From contig NZ_KB899241.1 of the NCBI RefSeq assembly GCF_000378125.1, positions 2,021,652 through 2,085,651 on the forward strand: a stretch of 64,000 nt of DNA, read 5' to 3'. Positions 19,443 to 30,631 of this stretch are shown here, one piece after another. How positions within the stretch are numbered: the first letter of the stretch is position 1; every line of letters begins with the position of its first letter. Position numbers and translations under genes: made by a program. The notes under the pieces are model-generated. The model saw only the letters and a list, made by a program, of their open reading frames with translations. It made no database searches and was not told the origin of the DNA. The stretch is from Rudaea cellulosilytica DSM 22992. GTDB lineage: Bacteria > Pseudomonadota > Gammaproteobacteria > Xanthomonadales > Rhodanobacteraceae.

Positions 19443-20576
19443 TCAGCGCACCGCTGCATAACCGCCCGGCACGCCACGCGGAGAGAACACGATCTGCCAG
19501 AGCTGCAGCCGGCGTGCGCGGAAATTCGCCGCCGAGGCGCCGAGGTAGAAATGCCACATGCGGCGGAAGCGTTCGCCGTATTTTTCGCCGAGCGCCGGCC
19601 AGGCGGCATCGAAATTCGCGCGCCAGGCCATCAGCGTGCGGTCGTAGTAAGGTCCGAAGCCGTGCCAATCCTCGAGCACGAACAGCCCTTCGGCGGCTTT
19701 CGCGATCTGCGCGGCAGACGGGATCATCGAGTTCGGAAAAATATACTTTTCGATCCAAGGATCGGTGTGGCTGGATGATTCGTTGCCGCCGATCGTGTGC
19801 AGCAAGGTAAGCCCGTTGCTGCGCAGGGACTGGCGCACGGTCTCGAAATAGGCGCGGTAGTTTTTCACGCCGACGTGCTCGAACATGCCGATCGACCAGA
19901 TGCGATCGAATTTCTGATCGCCGATTTCATCGGGCACTTCGCGATAGTCCTGCACGCGAATCTCGACGGGCAGGTCGCGGCACAGCTCGCGCGCATACTC
20001 CGCCTGCTCGTGCGACACGGTGACGCCGACACCGGTCACGCCGTATTTCCGCGCCGCGTACGCGAGCGCCTCGCCCCAGCCGCAGCCGATGTCGAGCACG
20101 CGCATGCCGGGCCTCAGGTCGAGTTTGCGGCAGACCAGGTCGAGCTTGGCCTCCTGCGCTGCGTCGAGATCCGGCGCGTCCTTCCAGTAGCCGCAGCTGT
20201 AGACCAGGCGCTTGCCGAGCATCGCGTGGAACAGGTCGTTGCCCAGATCATAGTGCTGCTCGCCGACCTTGTACGCGCGCCGGCCGCGCTGCATGTTGAC
20301 CAGCTTGGCGCGCAGAAACAGGGCCGCATCGTCGATGCCACCGACGCGCTCGTCGAGATGCGCATCGAGCAGGTGGAACAGGAAGCCGTCGAGGTCCGCC
20401 GCGTCCCACCAACCATCCATATAGGCCTCGCCGAGGCCGAGCGAACCGTGCGCGATGATGCGTGCGTAGAGCTGCTCGTCGTGCACCTGCATATCGACCG
20501 GTGCGTCACCGTCGATACGCACGCCGGCGAGCGTCAGCAATGATTCAACCCGATTGCGCGCAGTATTGCGGACCAT
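19443..20576 (-). CDS. cfa: Cyclopropane-fatty-acyl-phospholipid synthase
   Basis: A 377-residue enzyme that methylenates cis double bonds of membrane phospholipid acyl chains using S-adenosylmethionine. The N-terminal ~95 residues are the lipid-facing part (GLGEAYMDGWWDAADLDGFL). The SAM-binding motif VLDIGCGWGE is at residues 160-169, preceded by YKVGEQHYDLGNDLFHAML, and the CFA-specific EHVGVKNYRAYF and IGGNESSSHTDPWIEKYIFP segments follow. Length fits the family. It is a single gene on the minus strand next to bamD and usually helps in stationary-phase or acid stress. Confidence 0.95.
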   Translation of the reverse strand: MVRNTARNRVESLLTLAGVRIDGDAPVDMQVHDEQLYARIIAHGSLGLGEAYMDGWWDAADLDGFLFHLLDAHLDERVGGIDDAALFLRAKLVNMQRGRRAYKVGEQHYDLGNDLFHAMLGKRLVYSCGYWKDAPDLDAAQEAKLDLVCRKLDLRPGMRVLDIGCGWGEALAYAARKYGVTGVGVTVSHEQAEYARELCRDLPVEIRVQDYREVPDEIGDQKFDRIWSIGMFEHVGVKNYRAYFETVRQSLRSNGLTLLHTIGGNESSSHTDPWIEKYIFPNSMIPSAAQIAKAAEGLFVLEDWHGFGPYYDRTLMAWRANFDAAWPALGEKYGERFRRMWHFYLGASAANFRARRLQLWQIVFSPRGVPGGYAAVR

Positions 20577-20668
20577 GGCGAAGCCTCAAACGCCACAAGA
20601 ATTTGGGGTGAAGCCGCAATCTATCAAGCTCCTGACGTGGAGGCTACCATTCCGCCGCTCTGTGCTTC

Positions 20669-21499
20669 TCAGCCGTGGAACGGCACCAGACGCATCCACC
20701 AGTGGCCGTAGTCCGGGTAGTGGCCGCTGAAGTAGGGGTGGTCGGGGTAGTTGAGCTTGAGCACGCGCTCGGTGTCGCTGGCGAGCTTTTCCTGGCCGAG
20801 CGCCTTGTAGGACAGGGTGGTGATCGCGAGCGCGTCGCCCGCGGCCGGGGTGCGCGCGAAGCGCTCGAACACGTCCTTGCTGCGGTTGATCGCGGCGACG
20901 TAGGCGCCACGCTTGTAGTAAAACTGGGCGACGTGGACCTGCGCGCGCGACAGGTTGTCGCGCAGGTAGATCATGCGCTGGCGCGCGTCGGGCGAGTAGC
21001 GGCTGTCGGGGAACTTGGTGACGAGTTCGTTGAAGTCCTCGAACGACTGCAGCGTGCTCGCCATCTCGCGCTTGGTCGGGTCCTGGTTGGCCCAGTTGGC
21101 GAGGAAGCCGCGGTCACGGTCGAAGTTGATGATGCCGCGCAGGTAGTAGGCGTAGGCGATGTGTTTCTGCGTCGGGTAGGTCTTGATGAAGCGGTTGATC
21201 GTCGACAGCGCTTCGTCTTCCTTGCCGTCCTTGTACTGGGCGAAAGCCAGCTCCATTTGCGCCTGCTCGGTGTACGGACCGAACGGGAAGCGCGCGATCA
21301 GGCGCGTGTAGTAGCGGATCGCCTTGGTCTGGTTGCCGGACATCAGCGCTTCCTTGGCCGAGTCGTACATCTGCTCGACCGGCAGCACCTCGGTCTCGTC
21401 CTGCTTCTTCTCGCGATGGCAGCCCACGGCGAAGACGGCGAGCAGGAGCAACAGCAGGATTTTGGCGGACAGCGGAAGGCGCATCGGGAAATTTCGCAT
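20669..21499 (-). CDS. bamD: Outer membrane protein assembly factor BamD
   Basis: A 276-residue lipoprotein of the BAM complex. After a short basic start comes a hydrophobic segment ending in the lipobox AVGC. The body has five TPR-like units beginning [20 protein letters not shown] and continuing [20 protein letters not shown], typical of BamD/ComL. The start at 21499 (MRNFPMRL) and the in-frame ATG at 21484 are both plausible. It is divergent from rluD, with 96 bases between the starts; this bamD/rluD back-to-back pair is conserved in gammaproteobacteria. Confidence 0.93.
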   Translation of the reverse strand: MRNFPMRLPLSAKILLLLLLAVFAVGCHREKKQDETEVLPVEQMYDSAKEALMSGNQTKAIRYYTRLIARFPFGPYTEQAQMELAFAQYKDGKEDEALSTINRFIKTYPTQKHIAYAYYLRGIINFDRDRGFLANWANQDPTKREMASTLQSFEDFNELVTKFPDSRYSPDARQRMIYLRDNLSRAQVHVAQFYYKRGAYVAAINRSKDVFERFARTPAAGDALAITTLSYKALGQEKLASDTERVLKLNYPDHPYFSGHYPDYGHWWMRLVPFHG

Positions 21500-21595
21500 G
21501 GGGAAGGGGGCCGTGAGGCGGCAAGAGCGGCGATAATAGCCCAAAGCCGCGGTACTCCGGAACTTCACCGCCCCCACAGCCAGATTCGATTCAGC

Positions 21596-22564
21596 ATGGA
21601 AAACTCCAATCCCGTCCAGACCTTGCCCATCCCCGATAGCGCGGCAGGCTTGCGCTTCGACCAGGCCGTGGCGCAGATGTTTCCGGACTATTCGCGCTCG
21701 CGCCTGAGCGAATGGATCAAGGCTGGCGACGTGCTGCTCGACGGCGCGCAGGCGGCGCCGCGGCAGATCGTGCACGGCGGCGAGCTCGTCTCGCTGCATG
21801 CGCGGCCCGGCCAGGAAGTGCCGCTGCGACCCGAGCAGATCGCGCTCGACATCCGCTATGAGGACGCCGACCTGCTCGTGATCAACAAGCCGGCCGGCCT
21901 CGTCGTGCATCCGGGCGCGGGTCAGCCCGCGGGCACGCTGCAGAACGCGCTGCTGCATTTCGACGCGAAGCTGGTCGAGATTCCGCGTGCCGGGATCGTG
22001 CACCGGCTCGACAAGGACACCTCCGGCGTTATGGTCGTCGCACGTTCGCTGCGCGCGCATACGCGGCTGGTCGAGGCGCTGCAGGAGCGCGACGTGCACC
22101 GCCAGTACGTCGCTGTCGTGTTCGGCCCGATGATCGCCGGCGGCAGTGTCGATGCGCCGATCGGCCGCCATCCGCGCGACCGCCTCAAGCAGGCCGTGGT
22201 CGAGGAACCGGCGGGCAAGCACGCGCTGACCCACTACCGCGTGCGCGAGCGTTTCCGCGCGCACACATTGATCGAATGCCGGCTCGAGACCGGGCGCACG
22301 CACCAGATCCGCGTGCACATGGCGCATGCCAAGCATCCGCTCGTCGGCGACAGCCAGTACGGCGGCGGCATGAAGCTGCCCAAGGGCGCGACGAGCGAAC
22401 TCGTCGAAACCCTGCGCGGCTTCAAGCGCCAGGCGCTGCATGCGGAAAAGCTCGAATTCGAGCATCCGGTCAGCGGCGAACTGGTCAGCGTTACGGCGGA
22501 GGTGCCGGAGGATTTCGCCGCGCTCGTTCACGCACTGCGCGAGGATACGAAGACGGGGCGATGA
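21596..22564 (+). CDS. rluD: 23S rRNA pseudouridine synthase RluD
   Basis: A 322-residue enzyme that makes pseudouridines in helix 69 of 23S rRNA. An S4 RNA-binding domain ([20 protein letters not shown]) leads into the catalytic domain with [12 protein letters not shown] (catalytic Asp139). [16 protein letters not shown] and the late [12 protein letters not shown] motif are standard for the RluA/RluD class. Divergence from bamD supports RluD over RluC or RluA. pgeF, the gene that often follows rluD, is present but separated by the M20 homologue. Confidence 0.94.
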   Translation: MENSNPVQTLPIPDSAAGLRFDQAVAQMFPDYSRSRLSEWIKAGDVLLDGAQAAPRQIVHGGELVSLHARPGQEVPLRPEQIALDIRYEDADLLVINKPAGLVVHPGAGQPAGTLQNALLHFDAKLVEIPRAGIVHRLDKDTSGVMVVARSLRAHTRLVEALQERDVHRQYVAVVFGPMIAGGSVDAPIGRHPRDRLKQAVVEEPAGKHALTHYRVRERFRAHTLIECRLETGRTHQIRVHMAHAKHPLVGDSQYGGGMKLPKGATSELVETLRGFKRQALHAEKLEFEHPVSGELVSVTAEVPEDFAALVHALREDTKTGR

Positions 22565-22611
22565 CGTAAGATTCCCAGCGACGTTCTCAACACAACAAAG
22601 GTGGAGGAACC

Positions 22612-24129
22612 ATGCGCCGCGGATTTCTTGCTTTCGATCGAAACACGCTGAGCGTCGCCATCGCGACGTGCGCGATGCTGCTCGCCACGGGTTCGGCGCA
22701 CGCGCTCGACGCGACCGATAGGGCTGCGATCAAGGCCGAGATCGGCAAGCGCCACGACGAGTCGCTCAAGCGCCTGCAGGACTGGATCGCGCTGCCGTCG
22801 ATCGCCGCGGAAAACCGCAATTCGAAGGAAGGCGCCGAGTACATGGCCAGGCTCGCGCGCGAGGCCGGCTTCCAGGAAGTCGAGATCGTGCAAACTGACG
22901 GCAAGCCCGGGGTGTTCGCTACCCTCGACGCCGGCGCGAAGAAGACCGTCGGCCTCTACTTCATGTACGACGTCAAGCAGTTCGATCCGGCCGAATGGTC
23001 CTCGCCGCCGCTCGAGGCGAAGCTGGTCGACAAGCCCGGCATCGGCAAGGCCGTGGTCGGTCGCGGTGCGGTCAACCAGAAGGGTCCCGAAGCGGCGTTC
23101 CTCGCCGCGCTGCATGCGATCAAGGGCGCCGGGAAAAAAATGCCGGTCAACCTCGTCCTCGTCGCCGAGGGTGAGGAGGAGATCGGCTCGCCGCATATCG
23201 GCCAGGTCGCGCTCAAACCCGAGGTGCAGAAGGCGCTGAAGAAAACCGTCGGCGTGTTCATGCCGTCGGCGACGCAGGATCTCGACGGCATCGTCACGGT
23301 CAGCCTCGGCGCGAAGGGCGTGGTCGAACTCGAGCTTGTTTCGAGCGGCGAGAAGTGGGGGCGCGGTCCGTCCAAGGACGTGCACTCCTCGCTCAAGGCC
23401 ATGGTCGATAGCCCGGCCTGGCATCTGGTCAAGGCGCTCGACACGCTGGTTTCGGCCGACGGCAACACGATCACGATCGAGAATTATCCGAAGCCGACGC
23501 CGATCAGCGCCGAGGAGAAGGCGATGATCGCCACCGCGATCGCGCGCAAGAGCGAGGCGCAGGCAAAGAAACAACTCGGCGTTGCACACTGGATCGACGA
23601 TCTGCCGTGGCTGGAGGCGAACGAGCGCCTCGAATCACAGCCGACGGTCAACATCGAAGGCCTCGTCGGCGGCTATACCGGTCCCGGCGGCAAGACCGTG
23701 CTGCCGCACAGGGCCGTGGCCAAGATCGACATGCGCCTCGTGCCCGGCATGACCCTGAAGGATGCGGTTGCCGCGCTCAAGGCGCACCTGGCGAAGAAAG
23801 GCTTCGGCGACATCGAAGTCAACGTTTCCGGCGGCTACGATCCGACCCAGACCGCGGCGAGCGCGCCGTTGATCGAGGCTCAGGTGACCGTGCTCAAGCG
23901 CGCCGGCATCGATCCCGTGCTGTGGCCGCGCAATGCCGGCTCGTATCCAGGCTACGTGTTCACCGATGCGCCGCTGAAGCTCGCCTCGGGCCATTTCGGT
24001 CTCGGCCACGGCAGCGGCGCGCACGCGCCCGACGAGTACTACGTGATCGAGTCGAGCAATCCGAAGGTGGAAGGCCTCGACGGCGCGGTGATGTCGTTCG
24101 TCGACTATTTGTACGAACTCGGGAAGTAG
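22612..24129 (+). CDS. Secreted M20-family peptidase homologue with altered metal site
   Basis: A 505-residue protein with a signal peptide (VAIATCAMLLATGSAHA). The M20 fold is clear: FMYDVKQFDPAEWSSPPL aligns to the usual HYDVxPxDPxxW motif, GRGAVNQKGP to GRGxxDxKG, then AEGEEEIGS, the dimer-face DVHSSLKA and a C-terminal GAHAPDEYYVIE. But the first metal His is Met118, the bridging metal Asp is Asn155, and the fourth ligand region reads PSAT (Ala220) where Asp is usual. The general-base Glu pair and the last His471 are kept. It may be an unusual or inactive peptidase. RBS GGTGGAGG precedes the ATG. It lies between rluD and pgeF. Confidence 0.85.
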   Translation: MRRGFLAFDRNTLSVAIATCAMLLATGSAHALDATDRAAIKAEIGKRHDESLKRLQDWIALPSIAAENRNSKEGAEYMARLAREAGFQEVEIVQTDGKPGVFATLDAGAKKTVGLYFMYDVKQFDPAEWSSPPLEAKLVDKPGIGKAVVGRGAVNQKGPEAAFLAALHAIKGAGKKMPVNLVLVAEGEEEIGSPHIGQVALKPEVQKALKKTVGVFMPSATQDLDGIVTVSLGAKGVVELELVSSGEKWGRGPSKDVHSSLKAMVDSPAWHLVKALDTLVSADGNTITIENYPKPTPISAEEKAMIATAIARKSEAQAKKQLGVAHWIDDLPWLEANERLESQPTVNIEGLVGGYTGPGGKTVLPHRAVAKIDMRLVPGMTLKDAVAALKAHLAKKGFGDIEVNVSGGYDPTQTAASAPLIEAQVTVLKRAGIDPVLWPRNAGSYPGYVFTDAPLKLASGHFGLGHGSGAHAPDEYYVIESSNPKVEGLDGAVMSFVDYLYELGK

Positions 24130-24137
24130 CCGCGCGA

Positions 24138-24902
24138 ATGTCGCCGTTGGCTTCGTTCGACGACACGATCGTCGTGCCCGATTGGCCCGCGTCCACGCGG
24201 GTGCGGGCCGCTGTGACGACGCGGCTCGTGCGCGGCGCGTCAGCGTCGCCGTTCGATGCGTTCAACCTCGGCGCGCAATGCGGCGATGATCCTGCCGCGG
24301 TGACCGCCAATCGCGCGGCGCTGGTCAGGCTGCTCGGGTTGCCCGGCGAGCCGCGCTGGCTGCGCCAGACCCATGGCACAGACGTCGCCGTATTCGGTGC
24401 TGCGGCGACGCACAGCGACCCGCGGGATGCCGATGCGTCGGTGGCCCGCGTCCCCGGCATCGTGCTCGCGGTGCTGACCGCGGATTGCCTGCCGTTGCTG
24501 ATATGCGCGGACGACGGCAGCGAAATCGCCGCCATTCACGCCGGCTGGCGAGGTCTCGCCACCGGCGTCATCGAGCGCGCGGTCGAACGTCTGGATACAT
24601 CGCGCGAAAAGCTGCTCGTGTGGTTGGGGCCGGCAATCGGCGCGGATTCGTACGAGGTCGGCGCTGAAGTGCGCGAGGCCTTTTTCACGCTGTCGGAGCA
24701 CAACGCCGACGCGTTCGCGCCGACGCGTCCGGGGCATTGGCACTGCGACCTCTACGCGCTTGCACGGCGACGTCTGGCCGCGCTGGGGATCACACGCGTC
24801 TGCGGCGGCGGCTTCGATACCTACAGCGATGCACGCTTCTATTCCTATCGCCGCGCCGCGCATACGGGCCGGTTCGCCAGTCTGATCTGGACCACCGGCT
24901 GA
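24138..24902 (+). CDS. pgeF: Purine nucleoside phosphorylase / laccase-domain protein PgeF (YfiH)
   Basis: A 254-residue protein of the YfiH (DUF152) family. Hallmarks are LRQTHGTDVAVF, TADCLPLLICAD with Cys, and AIHAGWRGLATGVI (metal His). LGPAIGADSYEVG and FDTYSDARFYSYRR close the domain. Members have been described both as peptidoglycan-editing factors and as purine nucleoside-cleaving enzymes. The ATG at 24138 lies 8 bases after the M20 stop and gives full length. It normally follows rluD and precedes clpB, as here, apart from the inserted M20 gene. Confidence 0.92.
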   Translation: MSPLASFDDTIVVPDWPASTRVRAAVTTRLVRGASASPFDAFNLGAQCGDDPAAVTANRAALVRLLGLPGEPRWLRQTHGTDVAVFGAAATHSDPRDADASVARVPGIVLAVLTADCLPLLICADDGSEIAAIHAGWRGLATGVIERAVERLDTSREKLLVWLGPAIGADSYEVGAEVREAFFTLSEHNADAFAPTRPGHWHCDLYALARRRLAALGITRVCGGGFDTYSDARFYSYRRAAHTGRFASLIWTTG

Positions 24903-24946
24903 GGTGCGGCTGCGCCCAACTGTTCGGCGTGCAAGGTGCCGAAAAT

Positions 24947-24976
24947 CTTGACCCAAAGCAAAATCATGCCCCGATT
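24947..24976 (+). promoter_or_regulatory. Sigma-32-like heat-shock promoter of clpB
   Basis: CTTGACC at 24947-24953 and CCCCGATT at 24969-24976, separated by 15 bases, match the RpoH pattern (CTTGAAA, then CCCCATNT) well. It lies 86 bases before the clpB ATG, which fits the known heat-shock control of clpB. Confidence 0.7.
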
Positions 24977-25061
24977 TTTTTGGTTGAATTCGCCTAGGCA
25001 TTGCCTCATATCTCGGACATCTCGCGGCTAGGGGCCGCTTTCCTTTTTTCAGGGTATTCCG

Positions 25062-27653
<2,592 letters not shown>

Positions 27654-27730
27654 TGGTGCGCGCTGCGAGGAATTCGAGAGTAAAGACCTGACGCCACGCG
27701 ACCCCGTCGCGTGGAACTGGAGGGCAGGGC

Positions 27731-28151
27731 ATGAAGGCGGATGTTTCGGTTGTCGCCGCCGCGAGCGCACCTGGCGTGCGCCTCGACGTATGGCTCTGGG
27801 CAGCGCGTTTCTTCAAGACGCGCGCGCTGGCAAATAAAGCGATTGAAGGCGGCAAGGTGGAATTGAACGAGGCCGCGGGCAAGCCGTCCAGGGCGGTGCA
27901 TGTCGGCGACCGGCTCCGCCGCTCGCGGCGAAGAACGCTTCGAGATCGAAGTCGTCGTGCTCGGCGATCAGCGCGGCCCAGTCGCGCTGGCGCAGTCGCT
28001 CTACCGCGAAACCGAGGCCAGCCGCAACGCGCGCGTGGAAGCAGCCGAACGTCGTCGCCTCGAACGCACGGGTTATGCGAAGCCACCGACCAAGCCCGAC
28101 AAGCGCGCGCGGCGCCTCATCATTGCGCTGGGCGATATTGATGCGATGTAG
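27731..28151 (+). pseudogene. hslR: Hsp15 (HslR) S4-domain RNA-binding protein, frameshifted
   Basis: The first frame encodes the S4 domain of Hsp15 (VRLDVWLWAARFFKTRALAN, then EGGKVELNEAAGKPSRAVHV and GDRL). At about 27915-27925 the family sequence continues only in the third frame (GEERFEIEVVVLGDQRGPVA ... RRLIIALGDIDAM, stop 28151). Removing one C from the CTCCGCCGCTCG stretch joins the two halves into a full-length ~139-residue Hsp15. In the family it binds free 50S subunits carrying nascent chains. This is either a real one-base frameshift or a sequencing error; the remaining sequence is well kept, so the event is recent if real. Confidence 0.82.
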
Positions 28152-28778
28152 GGCCGAGTTTCCCGAATCCTCAGGTTAGGCTTATCGACCAACTCGTGCG
28201 CTTTATGGAGACTCGAAATTCGAGGCCTGATCCTTGGCAATGATCAGGTCGCCTACGACCTCTGGCACGTCGAGCAACGCCCCAAGTCGATCGCACGCGA
28301 AGTGGAACCGGTCGAGATGCCTGCCGCTGCCTGAAGGTTGGTCTTGAAAGCAAACGTGATCCCGTTCGCCGCTCCCGTTCGCCCAGTTAGTCGTGCTTCG
28401 CTTGGCCTGCATCGATTTGGACCGACCTTCGTTCGCTTTCGGGCACTGGAAATCTTGATGAGCCTATCTGGACCGCCACAGCCGCCAGCGTCAGAAAAGG
28501 AAAAAAGTGACGGAGGAATTATTCGATTGAAACGGAAAATTCCTCCGTCACCTTTTCGTCTATACTTCTGGGCGCGGGCGATTTCGCCCGGTTTCTCGTG
28601 GCCGAGACGCCGCGCTGGCCCGAGGCGGTGAAGCAATCGGGGTCGAAGCTGGATTGAAAAACGGAGAGAGCCCGACTTCTGCTGATTTGATAGCAACCAG
28701 ACCAATATCCACGCCGACGCAACGGCAATTCTTCTTTCATCATTCGCGCCAGACCCCATCCACCGGGAGACTCACGCC
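28152..28778. other. Non-coding stretch between hslR and the hydrolase fragment
   Basis: No gene is recognised in these ~630 bases on either strand; short open frames have no family-like features. The stretch contains a long inverted repeat at 28507-28551 and a smaller palindrome CGGGCGATTTCGCCCG near 28575-28590. It looks like debris at the edge of the rearranged clpB-hslR region. A CCGGGAG ribosome site precedes 28779. Confidence 0.5.
28507..28551. repeat. 14-bp perfect inverted repeat / hairpin
   Basis: GTGACGGAGGAATT (28507-28520) and AATTCCTCCGTCAC (28538-28551) are exact reverse complements around a 17-base loop. An A-run precedes and CTTTTC follows, so it could act as a terminator in either direction or be the remnant of a small palindromic element. 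Confidence 0.7.
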
Positions 28779-28973
28779 ATGAACCCAGAATCTATCCTGC
28801 CGGGCGCCGAGCCCTTCCTGTTCGAGGGCAGTGACGTCGGCGTGCTGGTGTCGCACGGTTTCAGCGGCAGCACGCAGAGCATGCGCTTCATCGGTGAGCA
28901 GTTGCACACCCAAGGCGGCTACACGGTGCTGAGGCCGCGCCTGGCGGGGCACGGCGTGTCGCCCCATGCCTGA
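28779..28973 (+). pseudogene. Alpha/beta-hydrolase (carboxylesterase) N-terminal fragment
   Basis: A 64-residue fragment: GVLVSHGFSGSTQSMRFIGE is the beta-strand and oxyanion HGF(S/T)GS motif of Est30-like carboxylesterases, and TVLRPRLAGHGVSP is the next strand. The frame stops right after this, so the nucleophile Ser, Asp and His are all absent. The glycosyltransferase gene begins inside its last codons (28966). The family start and ribosome site are intact, so only the rest has been lost. Confidence 0.75.
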
Positions 28974-30609
28974 CACCGCCCCGCCCGCCGCCACCGTCGT
29001 CGTCAGCTTTCGCGAGCGCTGGGGCTTCACTGAGGACGTGGTCAAGCGGCTGCTGGCGCACACCCCACCCGAGGTGCCGGTGTGGGTGCTGGACACCGGC
29101 CTGCCGCCCGCGCCGAGGCTGGCGCTGCAGGCGCTGGCCGACGCGGCGCCGCGCCTGTCCATCGTGCCGCTGCCGGCCGGCCTATGGCCGCAGCAGGCGC
29201 GCGGCGCCGTCGCGGGGCGGATCGGCACGCCCTACGCGGTGTTCATCGACAACGACGTGCTGGTGCAGCCGGGCTGGCTGGCAGCGCTGCTGGACTGCGC
29301 CGCAGCCACCGGCGCCGGCATCGTGGGGCCGCTGTACTTGATGGGCGCGGACGAAGCCAGCGAGGTGGTGCACATGGCCGGCGGCCAGCTGGACATTCAG
29401 GGCGAGCCCCCCAACCGGGTGATGGGCGAATCGCACCGGCACCTCAACCGCCCGCTGTCCAGCATCCAGCCGCCGCCGCAGCGCGCGCCGTGCGGCTTCG
29501 TCGAATACCACTGCCTGCTGATGCGGCGCGAGGTGTTCCAGGACGCGGACGTGTTCGACCCCGACATCGTCTGCGTGCACGAGCACATCCACGCTAGCCT
29601 GCGCGCGCAGGAGCTGGGCTACGCCACTTGGCTGGAGCCCGCCACGCGGGTGCTCTACCTGGTGCAGCAGCCCTGGCGGCTGGACGAACTGCCCGGGCTG
29701 GCACGGCGCTGGTCCACCCAGGCGGCCGACCACAGCCTGCGCCGCTTTGCCCAGCGCTGGGGCGTGGCCGACGATGACCGCTCGTTTGGCGTGCGCAGGT
29801 TCGTGCGCTACCACGTGGGCAAGGTCAGCCCGCTGCGCCCGGGCCTGCAAACCCCCGACAGCGCCCAGCGCACCCTGCAGCCCGCAGACCTGCAGCAAAC
29901 TCCCGCCGGCCTGCTGCACCAGGCCCGCCAGCGCGGCTACCCGGCCGCCGAGTTGCAAGGCCTAGCCAACGGCCTGCTGCTGGCGCTGCGCCTGTTCAAC
30001 GGCGGCTACCGCCCCTGCGGGCGGCCCTTCGTCAACCACGCAGTGGGCACTGCCAGCGTGCTGGTGCACTACGGCTTTGAGATGCGCCTGGTGCTGGCCG
30101 GGCTGCTGCACGCGGCCTACACCCACGCCATTCCGGCCCACACGCCCGACGGCGCCAAGGCGGCCCAGCAGATCATGGCCGCGCTGGGCCCGCAGACCCC
30201 GGTGGAGCACGCCGTGCGCGCCTACACCCTGCGCCAGAAGCGCTACCCCCTGTTGCTGACGCAGGCGCCCGAGTTGCTGCTGGCCAGCGACGCGGAGTTG
30301 CTGCTGCTGGACGTCGCCAACGAGGTGGACATGCTGCTCAGCTTGGAGGTGGCCACCAGCGGCCGGCAAGACCTGATGCCCGAGCCGCTGCTGGCGCTGA
30401 CGCTGGACACCTGCCAGCGCTCCGGCATCCCCGGCCTGGGCCAGACGCTGCAGGCGCAGCGCGCCGGCCTCAAGAACTTGAACTACGCCGACCGACCGAC
30501 GCTGCGCTTTCACCCTCAGCCCGGCAGCTTCCGCCTGCAGCCGCAGGGCACCGTGCCGATGGCGGGCGCGCTGGACCAGACCCTGGCTCAGCTGCCGTTT
30601 CCCGCCTGA
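28966..30609 (+). CDS. Glycosyltransferase family 2 / HD-like two-domain protein
   Basis: A 547-residue protein. Residues ~9-235 are a GT2-type fold: VVVSFRERWGF, the acceptor-side AVFIDNDVLVQPGWL with Asp95-Asn-Asp97 in the DxD position, and GFVEYHCLLMRREVF. Residues ~310-500 look like a RelA/SpoT-type HD domain (GRPFVNHAVGTASVLVHYGF, then LAGLLHAAYTHA), but the second His382 is followed by Ala instead of Asp, so metal binding is doubtful. Codon use (near-universal CTG for Leu, many GCC and CAG) differs from the surrounding genes and resembles Burkholderiales. It sits between a truncated hydrolase and an IS remnant, so it was probably acquired. Sugar and acceptor are unknown. Confidence 0.7.
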   Translation: MPDTAPPAATVVVSFRERWGFTEDVVKRLLAHTPPEVPVWVLDTGLPPAPRLALQALADAAPRLSIVPLPAGLWPQQARGAVAGRIGTPYAVFIDNDVLVQPGWLAALLDCAAATGAGIVGPLYLMGADEASEVVHMAGGQLDIQGEPPNRVMGESHRHLNRPLSSIQPPPQRAPCGFVEYHCLLMRREVFQDADVFDPDIVCVHEHIHASLRAQELGYATWLEPATRVLYLVQQPWRLDELPGLARRWSTQAADHSLRRFAQRWGVADDDRSFGVRRFVRYHVGKVSPLRPGLQTPDSAQRTLQPADLQQTPAGLLHQARQRGYPAAELQGLANGLLLALRLFNGGYRPCGRPFVNHAVGTASVLVHYGFEMRLVLAGLLHAAYTHAIPAHTPDGAKAAQQIMAALGPQTPVEHAVRAYTLRQKRYPLLLTQAPELLLASDAELLLLDVANEVDMLLSLEVATSGRQDLMPEPLLALTLDTCQRSGIPGLGQTLQAQRAGLKNLNYADRPTLRFHPQPGSFRLQPQGTVPMAGALDQTLAQLPFPA

Positions 30610-30631
30610 CATCCGGGCGGGAATTTTCATC

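Noticed and set aside
28203-28412. Possible gene remnant on the minus strand between hslR and the hydrolase fragment
   Set aside because: The 69-residue frame has no recognisable motif and no ribosome site.
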